From positions 62,001 to 126,000 of the forward strand of contig NZ_JAIEUI010000016.1 of NCBI RefSeq assembly GCF_022234545.1: a DNA stretch of 64,000 nucleotides, read 5' to 3'. The position numbers and the translations under genes were made by a program. Shown here piece by piece: positions 52,378 to 61,091 of this stretch. Every line of letters starts with the position of its first letter. Within the stretch, counting starts at the first letter, position 1. This DNA is from Paenibacillus piscarius (GTDB lineage Bacteria > Bacillota > Bacilli > Paenibacillales > Paenibacillaceae). Under the pieces are notes generated by a model. It was not told the DNA's origin. It saw only the letters and a program-made list of their open reading frames with translations, and ran no database searches.

Positions 52378-54066
52378 TCAAGGTTCAACCCCGTAGATCA
52401 ACGTGCCCTGATGATAGACCGTGATATGATCATTCGCCGCATAGCTGGTCAATGCCGGCTTGAAGGAGTAGTCATTGGCCTGATTGAGATTCGCCCAGTT
52501 GGTATTGTGAATGCGGAACTGGATGTCCCCGGTGTTGCCCGAGGCAGCCAGAGAGCCTGCGCCTGCCGTGAAGCCGATCTCCGCGTAGGTATCAGCGCCT
52601 GTCACCGGAGTAGCCAGTGGCACGATGCTGGTCACCAGCTTCGCCGCGCCGATCGCGGCATAATCGAACTCCAGCGTCTGTGAAGCGTTCCCGTCTCTGG
52701 TATACCAATACCGGATCGTCAGCTCATTCAGCGGAATGGCCGTGCCGGATTCATTCTTGAGCTGCAGGCTGGCCCGGATGGAGTTGACTGCGGCCCCAGT
52801 CTCTCCCGCACGGTAGAGCACACTGGCCTGAGGGCTGCCAGTCCCCGGTTCACCCGGTCCCCCCGGTTCGCCCGGCCCGCCGGGCTGTCCGCCGATCGGC
52901 GTGAAGGTGACCGGCTTCATGATCGTATTCAGCATCGCCTGCTTCGGAGCATTCCAGGTGGTCCAGTCATCCAGCAGCAGCCCGCCGGTATCCCCGCTGT
53001 TCGGATTGACGCACCAATAAGTCCAGTAGAGATTATTCTGCCCGATATAGCTGACCAGCTTATTCTGCCATTTGCCCTCTACGGAAGTGGTATCGACGCT
53101 GCGCCCGCCGAATTCGCCGACCAGTATCGGAGCGATCTGCTCCTTGCTGATGTAGCCCCAGGTATCATCCCACAGCTTCGGCAGATTGTCCGGGAAGTCG
53201 GCGGCGTTGAACCAGCTCTGGGAAGCTACGCCGGGACCGTAGTCATGCGGGGAGTAGACGACCCGGTTAGGTACGGTAAGCGTAACCGGATAATTGCGCA
53301 CCCCGGTCAGATTCCCGCCCCACCAATAGCTGCTGGAATTGCCCTGGACATTGGTCTCAATGCCTTCCACGATGATCAGCCAGTTCGGATTGGCGGCGAG
53401 AATCGCATTGCCGGCCCGTTCACTGGCCAGCCGCCAGTCGGTGGACAGATTGCCGGTTCCCCAGCTTGCTGTGCCATGCGGTTCATTGTGCAGGTCAGCA
53501 CCAATAACGGTGGGGTTCCCCGCATAACGCTGGGCCAGCATCACCCAATCGCTGATCCAGCGGGTCTCGGGATAGGCGGCCGTGTACCACAGCGTGGATT
53601 GTCCGCCGGAATCCGGCCGGTGCCGGTCAAGGAAGATCTGGATGCCGCGCTGCCCGGCCTTCTGTATCAGTTTATCCATAATCTGAATCGGCTTCAGACC
53701 GGCAAGATCGGGGTTTTTGACATAGTCGATACTGTTGGCCTCCGAGCCGGCGTCGAACATCTGATTGCAGTAGGGCAGCCGGATCAGGTTATAGCCGTTC
53801 GCTTTGATCTGGTCCAGCACATCGTCCATCGAGCGGGTCCACAGCCCGTGCGGCGAGTAGTTCGCCGTCTCGAAGCCAAACCAGTTCAGTCCGTTGAAGA
53901 CCGCCGTATTCCCTGCGGCATCCACAATTTTGCTGCCCGAGGTGTGATAATACCCGGCTCCTGCTGCGCCATCAGCCTTCACCTGTTGCCCTGGAAACGC
54001 ATACATACTTACCAGCAATACACAAGCCACAAACCATACACCCAGCTTCCTCAAACCAAACGACAT
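52378..54066 (-). CDS. Secreted GH5 cellulase with CBM3
   Basis: A 562-residue enzyme. Signal peptide to about residue 31. The GH5 domain covers about 40-390: NEP motif with the acid/base Glu195 (DLHNEPHG), nucleophile Glu318 (LVGEFGG) and the HDYGP segment. A Gly/Pro linker (GGPGEPGG) joins it to a C-terminal CBM3 (about 413-562; SVLYRAGETGAAVNSIRASL), which binds cellulose. It hydrolyses beta-1,4-glucan outside the cell. ATG 54066 has GAGGAGG upstream. Confidence 0.93.
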   Translation of the reverse strand: MSFGLRKLGVWFVACVLLVSMYAFPGQQVKADGAAGAGYYHTSGSKIVDAAGNTAVFNGLNWFGFETANYSPHGLWTRSMDDVLDQIKANGYNLIRLPYCNQMFDAGSEANSIDYVKNPDLAGLKPIQIMDKLIQKAGQRGIQIFLDRHRPDSGGQSTLWYTAAYPETRWISDWVMLAQRYAGNPTVIGADLHNEPHGTASWGTGNLSTDWRLASERAGNAILAANPNWLIIVEGIETNVQGNSSSYWWGGNLTGVRNYPVTLTVPNRVVYSPHDYGPGVASQSWFNAADFPDNLPKLWDDTWGYISKEQIAPILVGEFGGRSVDTTSVEGKWQNKLVSYIGQNNLYWTYWCVNPNSGDTGGLLLDDWTTWNAPKQAMLNTIMKPVTFTPIGGQPGGPGEPGGPGEPGTGSPQASVLYRAGETGAAVNSIRASLQLKNESGTAIPLNELTIRYWYTRDGNASQTLEFDYAAIGAAKLVTSIVPLATPVTGADTYAEIGFTAGAGSLAASGNTGDIQFRIHNTNWANLNQANDYSFKPALTSYAANDHITVYHQGTLIYGVEP

Positions 54067-54333
54067 TCATTCTCCTCCTCTTAATGATTTCAATGAGGTC
54101 AGACTGTATAGCATACGGGCAAATCGGCCGGGTATTCGTCTAAATTAGGCGGAAATATGGATGATTGATAACATTAATGTAAAAATATCCTTTTCGCGGG
54201 CGTCATAATGTCTGGATATCCCTCCGTTTCTCTGAGTGCCCTGGCGGCTACAATTCCCCCGCAGTTATGATATACTTTAGCTTTACTACAGCCGGACAAA
54301 GATCTTCCCGGCATAGATCGAGAGGTACTTCAT

Positions 54334-55323
54334 ATGACTAATAATTTCTGGCGTGATTTGCCGCGCCCTTTCTTTATATTGGCCCCGATGGAGGATGTGA
54401 CGGATGTGGTCTTCCGCCATGTGGTGAGTGCAGCCGGCCGCCCGGATGTATTCTTCACCGAGTTCGTGAATACAGAGAGCTATGCCCACCCGGAGGGGAA
54501 GCAGGCGGTTCGCGGGCGCTTGACGTATACCGCAGATGAACAGCCGATCGTGGCGCATATCTGGGGGGACAAGCCGGAGTATTTCCGGCGGATGAGCATC
54601 AGCATGGCGGAGGAAGGCTTCAAGGGGATCGACATTAATATGGGCTGTCCGGTCGCAAATGTGGCGGAGAACGGTAAGGGCAGCGGCCTGATCTGCCGCC
54701 CGGATACCGCAGCAGAGATTATCCAGGCCGCCAAGGCCGGAGGACTGCCCGTCAGCGTCAAGACCCGGCTAGGGTTCACGGAGGTGGACGAATGGCGGGA
54801 CTGGCTGACCCACATCCTGCGGCAGGATATTGTGAATCTGTCGATTCATCTGCGCACCCGCGAGGAGATGAGCAAGGTCCCGGCCCACTGGGAGCTGATC
54901 CCAGAGATCAAGCGGCTGCGCGATGAGATCGCGCCGGACACGCTGCTGACGATCAACGGGGATATCCCGGACCGTGAGACCGGGCTGAAGCTGGCCGCAG
55001 AGTACGGGGTGGACGGGATTATGATCGGGCGGGGGATTTTTCAGAATCCGTATGCGTTCGAGCAGGAGCCGAAGGAGCACAGCAGCCGGGAGTTGCTTGA
55101 TCTGCTGCGGCTGCATCTGGATCTCCATGACCATTATTCGGCGCTGGAACGCCGTTCCTTCAAGCCGCTGCCCCGGTTCTTCAAAATCTACGTCCGCGGC
55201 TTCCGCGGCGCGAGTGAGCTCCGCAACAACCTGATGAACACCAAGTCCACCGAAGAGGCGCGTACGCTGCTGGATGAATTTGCGGACAGGGATCAGGACG
55301 GAGCGGAGGAGCTTAACGAATAA
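54334..55323 (+). CDS. tRNA-dihydrouridine synthase
   Basis: A 329-residue FMN enzyme of the Dus family: APMEDVTD near 17-24, the catalytic Cys105 in NMGCP, Lys in VSVKTRLG, His in SIHLRTR and the phosphate-binding IGRGIFQNP. It reduces uridine to dihydrouridine in tRNA. The start at 54334 is preceded by GAGAGGTAC, and TATACTTTAG upstream could be its -10. It lies upstream of an SDR and a hydrolase on the same strand, perhaps co-transcribed. Confidence 0.88.
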   Translation: MTNNFWRDLPRPFFILAPMEDVTDVVFRHVVSAAGRPDVFFTEFVNTESYAHPEGKQAVRGRLTYTADEQPIVAHIWGDKPEYFRRMSISMAEEGFKGIDINMGCPVANVAENGKGSGLICRPDTAAEIIQAAKAGGLPVSVKTRLGFTEVDEWRDWLTHILRQDIVNLSIHLRTREEMSKVPAHWELIPEIKRLRDEIAPDTLLTINGDIPDRETGLKLAAEYGVDGIMIGRGIFQNPYAFEQEPKEHSSRELLDLLRLHLDLHDHYSALERRSFKPLPRFFKIYVRGFRGASELRNNLMNTKSTEEARTLLDEFADRDQDGAEELNE

Positions 55324-55340
55324 GGAGGATATATGCGACT

Positions 55341-56060
55341 ATGAGACGTTTTATTATTTTTGGCGCGAGCAAAGGCTTGGGAGAGGCCTTCGTCAAGGCG
55401 CTGCCGGTGCCGGGCGATCAGGTCTGGGTGGTCTCCAGAACCTGCCCGGACAGCATGAAGCTGGAGGATGGGGTGCAGCGGACCTGGATCGAAGCCGACC
55501 TGGCAAGCCCGGGGGCAGCAAGCCTGATTGCCAAGGCCTTGGGCGGCGCAACCCTGGACGTATTCATCTATAACGTAGGCGTATGGGAGAGCAAGGGCTT
55601 CAGCGATGACTATGATTTTGAACAGGACGACCCGGCTGAGATTGCCAGCATCATTAACATTAATGTGACCTCGGCGATTACGTGTATCCAGAAGCTTTTG
55701 CCGAATCTGAAGCAGTCTGAGCACGCCAACATCTTCTTCATCGGTTCTACAGCTGGTCTGGATAATAATGACTACACCCAGGTGTCGTTCACTGCGTCGA
55801 AGTTCGGCCTGCGCGGAATTGCCAATTCAATCAGGGAGCATGTGAAGCCTTACGGCATCGGTGTGACGATTATCAATCCTGGCGAGATCGCTACCCAGAT
55901 TCCGCTGGAGGCGGGGGTAGAGCCTGTCTTGTCCGCCTATAACGGCGCGCAGATTCCGCTTCAGGATATCGTGTCCCTGGTGCAATGCGTCATGAACCTG
56001 TCCAAGGCCTCCTGTGTGAAGGAGATTAACATTCCGTCGATGCTGAGCTCCAATGCGTAG
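55341..56060 (+). CDS. SDR-family protein with Phe for the catalytic Tyr
   Basis: A 239-residue short-chain dehydrogenase: GASKGLGEAF near the N-terminus, IGSTAG with the catalytic Ser136, and then VSFTASKFGLRG, where Phe150 stands four residues before Lys154. Classical SDRs have Tyr there. Tyr145 (NNDYTQ) is close but out of register. It may be inactive as a redox enzyme, or use another acid/base. The codon is TTC and no frameshift is seen. It overlaps the hydrolase gene by eight bases. Confidence 0.8.
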   Translation: MRRFIIFGASKGLGEAFVKALPVPGDQVWVVSRTCPDSMKLEDGVQRTWIEADLASPGAASLIAKALGGATLDVFIYNVGVWESKGFSDDYDFEQDDPAEIASIININVTSAITCIQKLLPNLKQSEHANIFFIGSTAGLDNNDYTQVSFTASKFGLRGIANSIREHVKPYGIGVTIINPGEIATQIPLEAGVEPVLSAYNGAQIPLQDIVSLVQCVMNLSKASCVKEINIPSMLSSNA

Positions 56061-57081
56061 GGGCCTCAAAATAACCCGAATAACTCTTCTTGTCACAGCC
56101 CTGCTGATCGCAGCCGGATTGGTCTTTCCAACATGGACGCCGCGAATCCAGGGAGAATATAGCGTAAGCAGGTTAGAGCAGATCGAGATTAACGGCACAG
56201 GTCATGAAGTCATGATCAGGGGGGCGGACCGGCGCAATCCTGTCGTTATTTTTGTGCATGGGGGTCCCGGCTGTTCAGAGATTCCGTATGTGCGCAAATA
56301 TCAGGAGCTGCTGGAGCAGAGCTTTACCATCGTGCACTATGACCAGCGTGGAAGCGGCAAGTCGTATCACTTTGGGGAGGATTACTCGAATCTATCCACG
56401 GACTTGCTTGTAGAGGATCTGCTGGCTTTAACGGATGTTGTGAAGCAGGAATTAGGGCAGGAGCAGGTGCTGCTGATCGGGCATTCTTTTGGCACCTATA
56501 TCGGGATCAAAGCGGCAGCCAAGTCACCTGAGCGGTTCGCGGCGTATATCGGAATCGGGCAGATGGCCGATCTGGGAATCAGCGAGCGGGATAGCTGGAA
56601 GTATGCCATGGAGCAGGCTACACAGGCCGGGAATACCAAGGATGTGGCTCGTCTAGAAGAGCTTCGGGCTTCCATAGAAGCAGGCGGGCAGCTGACGCCA
56701 AGAGATTTGGTGCGCAAATATGGCGGTGCTGCGAGATTAATAGATGATAACCGCGATTACTATACAGGGTTCCTCTTGAACCCGGAATACAATCTGCTGG
56801 ATGTGATCCGCTATCTGAAGGGCGTTTCCCTGTCGCAGGATATTTTGCTGGCTGAAGGGGCCAAGCATTATATTACTGATGTGGTCGATAAGGTCGACAT
56901 CCCCGTTTATTTTGTTATGGGGCAGCATGATTATATGACCTCTGTTCACGCGGCAAAAGAATACTTCACCGCACTGAAAGCACCGCTGAAGGAGTTCGTT
57001 ATGTTCGAGCAATCTGCGCATTATCCCCAGTTCGAGGAGAAAGAGCGGTTTGCGCAGTGGCTGAATCAGCTTGAATTGTGA
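56053..57081 (+). CDS. Alpha/beta hydrolase, proline iminopeptidase-like
   Basis: A 342-residue hydrolase with an N-terminal membrane anchor or signal (ITLLVTALLIAAGLVF). HGGPGCSE near 72-79, DQRGSGKS near 99-106, the nucleophile Ser in IGHSFGTY near 150, Asp and His near the C-terminus (QHDYM, QSAHYPQF). These match proline iminopeptidase-like hydrolases. It overlaps the SDR gene and was probably co-expressed with it. Confidence 0.87.
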   Translation: MRRGLKITRITLLVTALLIAAGLVFPTWTPRIQGEYSVSRLEQIEINGTGHEVMIRGADRRNPVVIFVHGGPGCSEIPYVRKYQELLEQSFTIVHYDQRGSGKSYHFGEDYSNLSTDLLVEDLLALTDVVKQELGQEQVLLIGHSFGTYIGIKAAAKSPERFAAYIGIGQMADLGISERDSWKYAMEQATQAGNTKDVARLEELRASIEAGGQLTPRDLVRKYGGAARLIDDNRDYYTGFLLNPEYNLLDVIRYLKGVSLSQDILLAEGAKHYITDVVDKVDIPVYFVMGQHDYMTSVHAAKEYFTALKAPLKEFVMFEQSAHYPQFEEKERFAQWLNQLEL

Positions 57082-57194
57082 GGGGCTAGTAGAGCATCAG
57101 ATTTAAAACGGTAGGAATGAACCACCAGCGTGTTAGATTCGCCTTTCGTCCAACCTATGTTCTATCGTGTCTGGAGTATATACTTTGACTAACC

Positions 57195-57380
57195 GATTGT
57201 ATTTCGTACAGTAGAAACCGCATATTTGGCCGCCAAATCGAATCCTATTGTAGTTTGTACATTAGAATGTTGCGTTCGGGCTGAAAAAGGGCCGTTTACT
57301 GAAATTCAAGTGTACAGAATACAATAGAGTCTAAATTTTAGTGGGATTTTACAGCATTCTATTGTATAAAGTGCAGTTAC
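57195..57380. repeat. Four imperfect copies of a 22-base motif
   Basis: ATTGTATTTCGTACAGTAGA (57196), CTATTGTAGTTTGTACATTA (57245), the reverse of GTGTACAGAATACAATAGAG (57310) and CTATTGTATAAAGTGCAGTT (57359) share the core CTATTGTATTTTGTACAGTA. They lie between the hydrolase and the MITE-like element; the intervening sequence shows no gene. Confidence 0.6.
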
Positions 57381-57480
57381 CCTCGCTCCAGCGCGTACAT
57401 ATCTGACTTACAACTGCGGGAATGAAGTTCTGGGTATTGAATAAGATCCGATAATGTCATATTCACTATTCTGATGTTGT

Positions 57481-57700
57481 ACTATATAGATTGAACTAAA
57501 AATTTAAGTTAAAGGAAAAGTGGCGGAGGGGAATTTTGGAACTGGAGGAGCGGTAGCGTCCGCCTTTGTCTCCGGATTTCAACCGTTACAAACGGTATAA
57601 AATCATGAAATCTGGAGACAACAGCGGCCGGAAGTCCAAAACTTCTCTGGAGTCACAGCTAATTCCGAAACACAAAAAACATTAGTTCAATTTATATAGT
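57481..57700. mobile_element. MITE-like element, 220 bp
   Basis: The ends are 19-base inverted repeats (ACTATATAGATTGAACTAA at left; the right end reversed differs at one base). Inside, TTGTCTCCGGATTTCA is mirrored by TGAAATCTGGAGACAA, AACCGTT by AACGGT, and GGGGAATTTTGGAACT by its near complement at 57630-57650, so the whole element folds into one long hairpin. No transposase is encoded. The half copy at 9569-9618 shows that it is repeated in the genome. No clear target-site duplication was seen. Confidence 0.75.
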
Positions 57701-57747
57701 TATCTGGTGTAATGTGTTATGAGCCTGTCCAATTGGAGGAGATACCT

Positions 57748-58194
57748 ATGAAATTGAAATTTATCATACCGTTTCTTGTTTTCATCATGGTCTCAGTAGG
57801 CTGTATTTCTGTCTCCAGTGTGGGTGCAGCAACACCAACCACGTATGGCTCTGTTATTTTAGACGGGAAGCCGCTTGGCTTCGATGCTAAGCCCATTATC
57901 CTAAACGGGAACACGATGGTGCCGTTTCGTAAGATATTCGAAGCAATAAATATGAATGTCCAATGGGATTCCAAAACCGGAGGTGTTACGGCCCAAACCA
58001 CAGGGATAACGATTAAATTGACAGTGGATAGCCTTAAGGCCAGTGTTAATGGCAAAGAATTCACATTAACTCAAACGCCATTTAATACACCCGAAGGCAC
58101 GGTTTATGTGAACCTCCGCTTTATTAGTCAAGCCGTAGGGGCAACGATAAGCTGGGATAATGTGAAGAAGATTGCAACTATAGATACTAAATAA
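57748..58194 (+). CDS. Secreted copper amine oxidase N-terminal-type protein
   Basis: A 148-residue protein. Signal peptide to about residue 28 (VSSVGAA). The rest is a single copper amine oxidase N-terminal-like domain (MVPFRKIFEAINMNVQW, then YVNLRFISQAVGATISWD), a common wall- or polymer-associated domain in Paenibacillus and Clostridia. ATG 57748 has GGAGGAGA upstream. No catalytic domain is attached. It probably acts at the cell surface as a binding module. Confidence 0.85.
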   Translation: MKLKFIIPFLVFIMVSVGCISVSSVGAATPTTYGSVILDGKPLGFDAKPIILNGNTMVPFRKIFEAINMNVQWDSKTGGVTAQTTGITIKLTVDSLKASVNGKEFTLTQTPFNTPEGTVYVNLRFISQAVGATISWDNVKKIATIDTK

Positions 58195-58240
58195 ACTCCG
58201 TGTAATCGTGCCGAAAGAATATATCTTAGCCAATAATAAG

Positions 58241-58270
58241 TAGGCCGATTCCTTTACCGGGGCGGTCTAT
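58241..58270 (+). terminator. Terminator-like hairpin
   Basis: TAGGCCG pairs with CGGTCTA (with a G-U pair) and the inner arms also pair; TTTA follows. It lies 47 bases after the preceding stop and again uses the GGTCTA side of the recurrent stem. Confidence 0.5.
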
Positions 58271-58293
58271 TTATGTTACTGATTTCCGTTAGC

Positions 58294-58443
58294 TTATGCT
58301 ACATTGTTAGATGTCTCCAGCTCGTAATACTTCCGCCATGTACTTGGGTTCCGGGATAAGCGATTATAGACACAGAAGCTTAAGAGGGCATGAGGACGCT
58401 GCGGCACCATCGCGGTGATCCCGATTATAGGAGGTAGAACGAA
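58294..58443 (-). other. Possible gene remnant upstream of rtcB
   Basis: On the minus strand a frame reads RPHALLSFCVYNRLSRNPS then TWRKYYELE and stops near 58294. It looks like real protein sequence, but its 5' part would lie over the rtcB gene and no start or ribosome site is seen. It may be the tail of a lost gene. The plus strand holds only the rtcB leader with AGGAGG at 58428. Confidence 0.25.
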
Positions 58444-59670
58444 ATGGCTTATCAGAATATAGACGGTGTACGTGTGTGGGGGAAGCCGGACGACGGCGCG
58501 CTGGTGCAGGCGCGGATGTGTGCGGTGAGCGGAAATGTGGTACAGACACTGCTGATGGCGGACCATCATAAAGGCTACAGCCAGCCGATCGGCGGCGTGG
58601 TCGTGTACGACGGACAGATCTCCCCGTCGGGTGTGGGTTACGATATCGGGTGCGGGAATAAGGCGGTGCGGACCCGCTTGCAGATCGAAGAGCTGCGTCC
58701 GCGGCTCTCAGGTATCATGGATGAGATTGCCCGCCGAATCTCCTTCGGCGTAGGCCGGGTGAATAACGAGCGGGTGGATCATGAGCTGTTCGACGACCCG
58801 GATTGGGCGGTGTTCAAGGCGGTAGGTAATGGAGTGTACGATAAGCTTAAAGCCCTGGCGCAAAGCCAGCTCGGCACCGTCGGCAGCGGGAACCACTTCG
58901 TGGACCTGCTGGAAGAAGCCGGAGACGGCCGGGTGTGGATCGCCAACCATTTCGGCAGCAGAGGGTTCGGGCATAAGACAGCGAGCGGGTTCCTGAACCT
59001 GGCAGCAGGCAGAGACTTCCTGGCGAATGCTCCGGGAGAGAAGATGGATCAGCCGCCCGTACTGCTCGACCTGAACAGTGAACTGGGGGATATGTATTAC
59101 CGGGCGATGAAGTTGGCCGGGCGCTATGCTTATGCCGGGAGAGACTATGTCATCCAGCAGGTCTTGGCTATCCTGGGGACGGAAGCGGACCTTGCGGTGC
59201 ACAACCATCATAACTATGCCTGGAAAGAGACGCATGACGGCAAGGAGGTCATCGTTGTCCGCAAAGGAGCTACGCCGTCCGCACCCGGCCAGATGGGCTT
59301 CATCGGCGGGAGCATGGGGGACATCTCCGTGATCGTCCAGGGCAAGGACAGCGCGGAGAACCGGGAGGCCTACTACAGCACTGTTCACGGAGCAGGCCGA
59401 ATCATGAGCCGGACCCAGGCTGCGGGCCGTATGAACTGGAAGACCCGCACCCGCAGCGGCGGTCAAATTACGCCAGCGCAGATGCTGGAAGCGGTCCGGG
59501 AGTTTGGCGTAGAGCTGCGCGGCGCGGGGACGGATGAGAGTCCTTTTGTCTACCGCAAGCTGCAAGAGGTGCTGGATGCGCACGCGGAGACCATCGAGGT
59601 TATGCATGTCCTGAAGCCGGTGGGTGTATGTATGGCTGGTGCGGATGAGTTCGATCCGTATAAGGACTGA
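58444..59670 (+). CDS. rtcB: RtcB RNA ligase
   Basis: A 408-residue RNA ligase: metal-binding VGYDIGCGN (Asp67, Cys70), LGTVGSGNHF, HNHHNYAW, VVRKGATPS and the guanylylated His315 in VHGAGR. RtcB joins a 2',3'-cyclic phosphate or 3'-phosphate end to a 5'-OH end, using GTP, in RNA repair. The length is shorter than in E. coli, but all metal-site motifs are present. ATG 58444 follows AGGAGG. A SF0329-type gene follows 118 bases later. Confidence 0.93.
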   Translation: MAYQNIDGVRVWGKPDDGALVQARMCAVSGNVVQTLLMADHHKGYSQPIGGVVVYDGQISPSGVGYDIGCGNKAVRTRLQIEELRPRLSGIMDEIARRISFGVGRVNNERVDHELFDDPDWAVFKAVGNGVYDKLKALAQSQLGTVGSGNHFVDLLEEAGDGRVWIANHFGSRGFGHKTASGFLNLAAGRDFLANAPGEKMDQPPVLLDLNSELGDMYYRAMKLAGRYAYAGRDYVIQQVLAILGTEADLAVHNHHNYAWKETHDGKEVIVVRKGATPSAPGQMGFIGGSMGDISVIVQGKDSAENREAYYSTVHGAGRIMSRTQAAGRMNWKTRTRSGGQITPAQMLEAVREFGVELRGAGTDESPFVYRKLQEVLDAHAETIEVMHVLKPVGVCMAGADEFDPYKD

Positions 59671-59743
59671 GGGGGAGTTCCTCCATCAAGAGGTCTCCAC
59701 AGGCGGGCAACAAGGACGGGAAGTATGGTAACATAGAATTTCA

Positions 59744-59770
59744 GGAAGAGGCCGGTAGGCCTTTTCCCAT
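59744..59770 (+). terminator. Terminator after rtcB
   Basis: GGAAGAGGCC pairs with GGCCTTTTCC (one mismatch), directly before the ribosome site of the next gene. It could also act as an attenuator for that gene. Confidence 0.55.
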
Positions 59771-59788
59771 TTTCATGGAGGTGATTAC

Positions 59789-60358
59789 TTGTCTTGGAGC
59801 AAACTCAAACAACAACTGGATAACTTCCTCAGTCCTGCGGTAGAGGGCCGGGTAGAGTACAGGGCGCCTGCTTACCGCTATGCACCAGATAAATCAGGCA
59901 CTTGTTATATTACGGTGGACAAGAAGAACATCCTCAGCATGACCGACAAGTCCAGCCCCATCCGCTGGTACGCCTCCGAGCTGGAGGTCAAGAATGACCC
60001 GGAGCTGCATATCTCCGTCACCAATGAGGATATTGAAGCCATCAGACAGAGTGCCAAGGGCCCCATCCCTGAGGATCGACTAGTCATCATGGCCCGGAGC
60101 CGCTTAATCACCGAACATGCCAAAGCAATAATGTCCGCCCAGACCGCCCTGACGAAATCGAATTTCATCGTGGTAGCCAACAAGTTCCTGGTTACCCCTA
60201 TCGAGGAGAGCCTGGAGAGCAGCGATATTATCTTGAACATTCTGGCCCTGCTGGACCGGAGAGTCGGGCGGAAGCGGATCGAGGGGATGGCCGGGAAGAT
60301 GCAGCGGAAGCATCCGGCGGTGGAGTATTTCTATGATTTGCGGCGCGGGGCGTTGTGA
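59789..60358 (+). CDS. SF0329-family protein
   Basis: A 189-residue protein of a conserved family of unknown function (SWSKLKQQLDNFLSPAVEGR at the start, CYITVDKKNILSM in the middle, and a C-terminal LLDRRVGRKRIEGM, all typical). TTG 59789 follows GGAGGTGATT. No catalytic residues are recognised; the Lys/Arg-rich C-terminal helix may bind nucleic acid. Its place behind rtcB could hint at RNA repair, but the terminator between them weakens that. Confidence 0.75.
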   Translation: MSWSKLKQQLDNFLSPAVEGRVEYRAPAYRYAPDKSGTCYITVDKKNILSMTDKSSPIRWYASELEVKNDPELHISVTNEDIEAIRQSAKGPIPEDRLVIMARSRLITEHAKAIMSAQTALTKSNFIVVANKFLVTPIEESLESSDIILNILALLDRRVGRKRIEGMAGKMQRKHPAVEYFYDLRRGAL

Positions 60359-60394
60359 TTGTTAGAGCCGCCCGCTCAAGCGATCCGCTTGCAT

Positions 60395-61084
60395 TCAGCG
60401 TTTCCCGGCAACCAGCATATATCCGGCCCCCCGGACGGTAATGATCCGCTCGGGATGGATAGGGTCGTCCTCGATTTTTTTGCGCAGATTACTGATGTGG
60501 ACAGCGACCGTCCGCGTATCCTCCAGACTCTTCATCCCCCAGATGAGGTGAAACAGCGTATCGGCAGTGACCACTTGATTCACGTTCTGTGCCATGTAAG
60601 AGAGCAGGCTGAATTCTTTTTTGGACAGGAAAATCGTTCTGCTGCCCACGTTCACCGACTGTGCATAGAAATCCAGCGTTAGTCCCGGCAGCTCCAGCAG
60701 CTGTTCCCGTCTGCCCGTGGATACCCTGCGGAGGTGGGCCTTGATCTTGGCCATGAGTACGCCCGGACTGAACGGCTTGGTCACATAATCATCCCCGCCA
60801 TACGATAAGGCGCTGATCTTCACCTCATCCTCCTCTTGGCTGCTTAGGAACACAATCGGCGCATTCGTGTAATTGCGTGCGTTCTTGCACCAGTCAATGC
60901 CGTTCTCATTCGCCAGCAGCACATCCAGCACAATCAGGTCCGGGTTAAAGGACGCAAGCAGTATCATAGCATCATCCCCGCTGTGGCAAGACGAGGAGTC
61001 GAAGCCTTCCCGCTGGCAGTATAGCTCAACAATCTCACAGATATGGGGATCGTCGTCGACGATCATAATTCGGTATGTGTCCAT
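60395..61084 (-). CDS. OmpR-family response regulator
   Basis: A 229-residue regulator: receiver domain with acidic IVDDD at 8-12, phosphoacceptor Asp54 (VLDVLL), Lys in VTKPFSPG; then a winged-helix DNA-binding domain (TLFHLIWG, then TVAVHISNLRKKIE, VRGAGYML). ATG 61084 has AAGGTGA upstream and is chosen over 61105. It follows the histidine kinase gene by seven bases and is its partner. Confidence 0.92.
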   Translation of the reverse strand: MDTYRIMIVDDDPHICEIVELYCQREGFDSSSCHSGDDAMILLASFNPDLIVLDVLLANENGIDWCKNARNYTNAPIVFLSSQEEDEVKISALSYGGDDYVTKPFSPGVLMAKIKAHLRRVSTGRREQLLELPGLTLDFYAQSVNVGSRTIFLSKKEFSLLSYMAQNVNQVVTADTLFHLIWGMKSLEDTRTVAVHISNLRKKIEDDPIHPERIITVRGAGYMLVAGKR

Positions 61085-61091
61085 TCTATTG

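Noticed and set aside
58310..58440. tRNA or structured RNA upstream of rtcB
   Set aside because: A GGGTTCCGGG segment resembles a T-loop, but no acceptor stem or anticodon arm can be formed.
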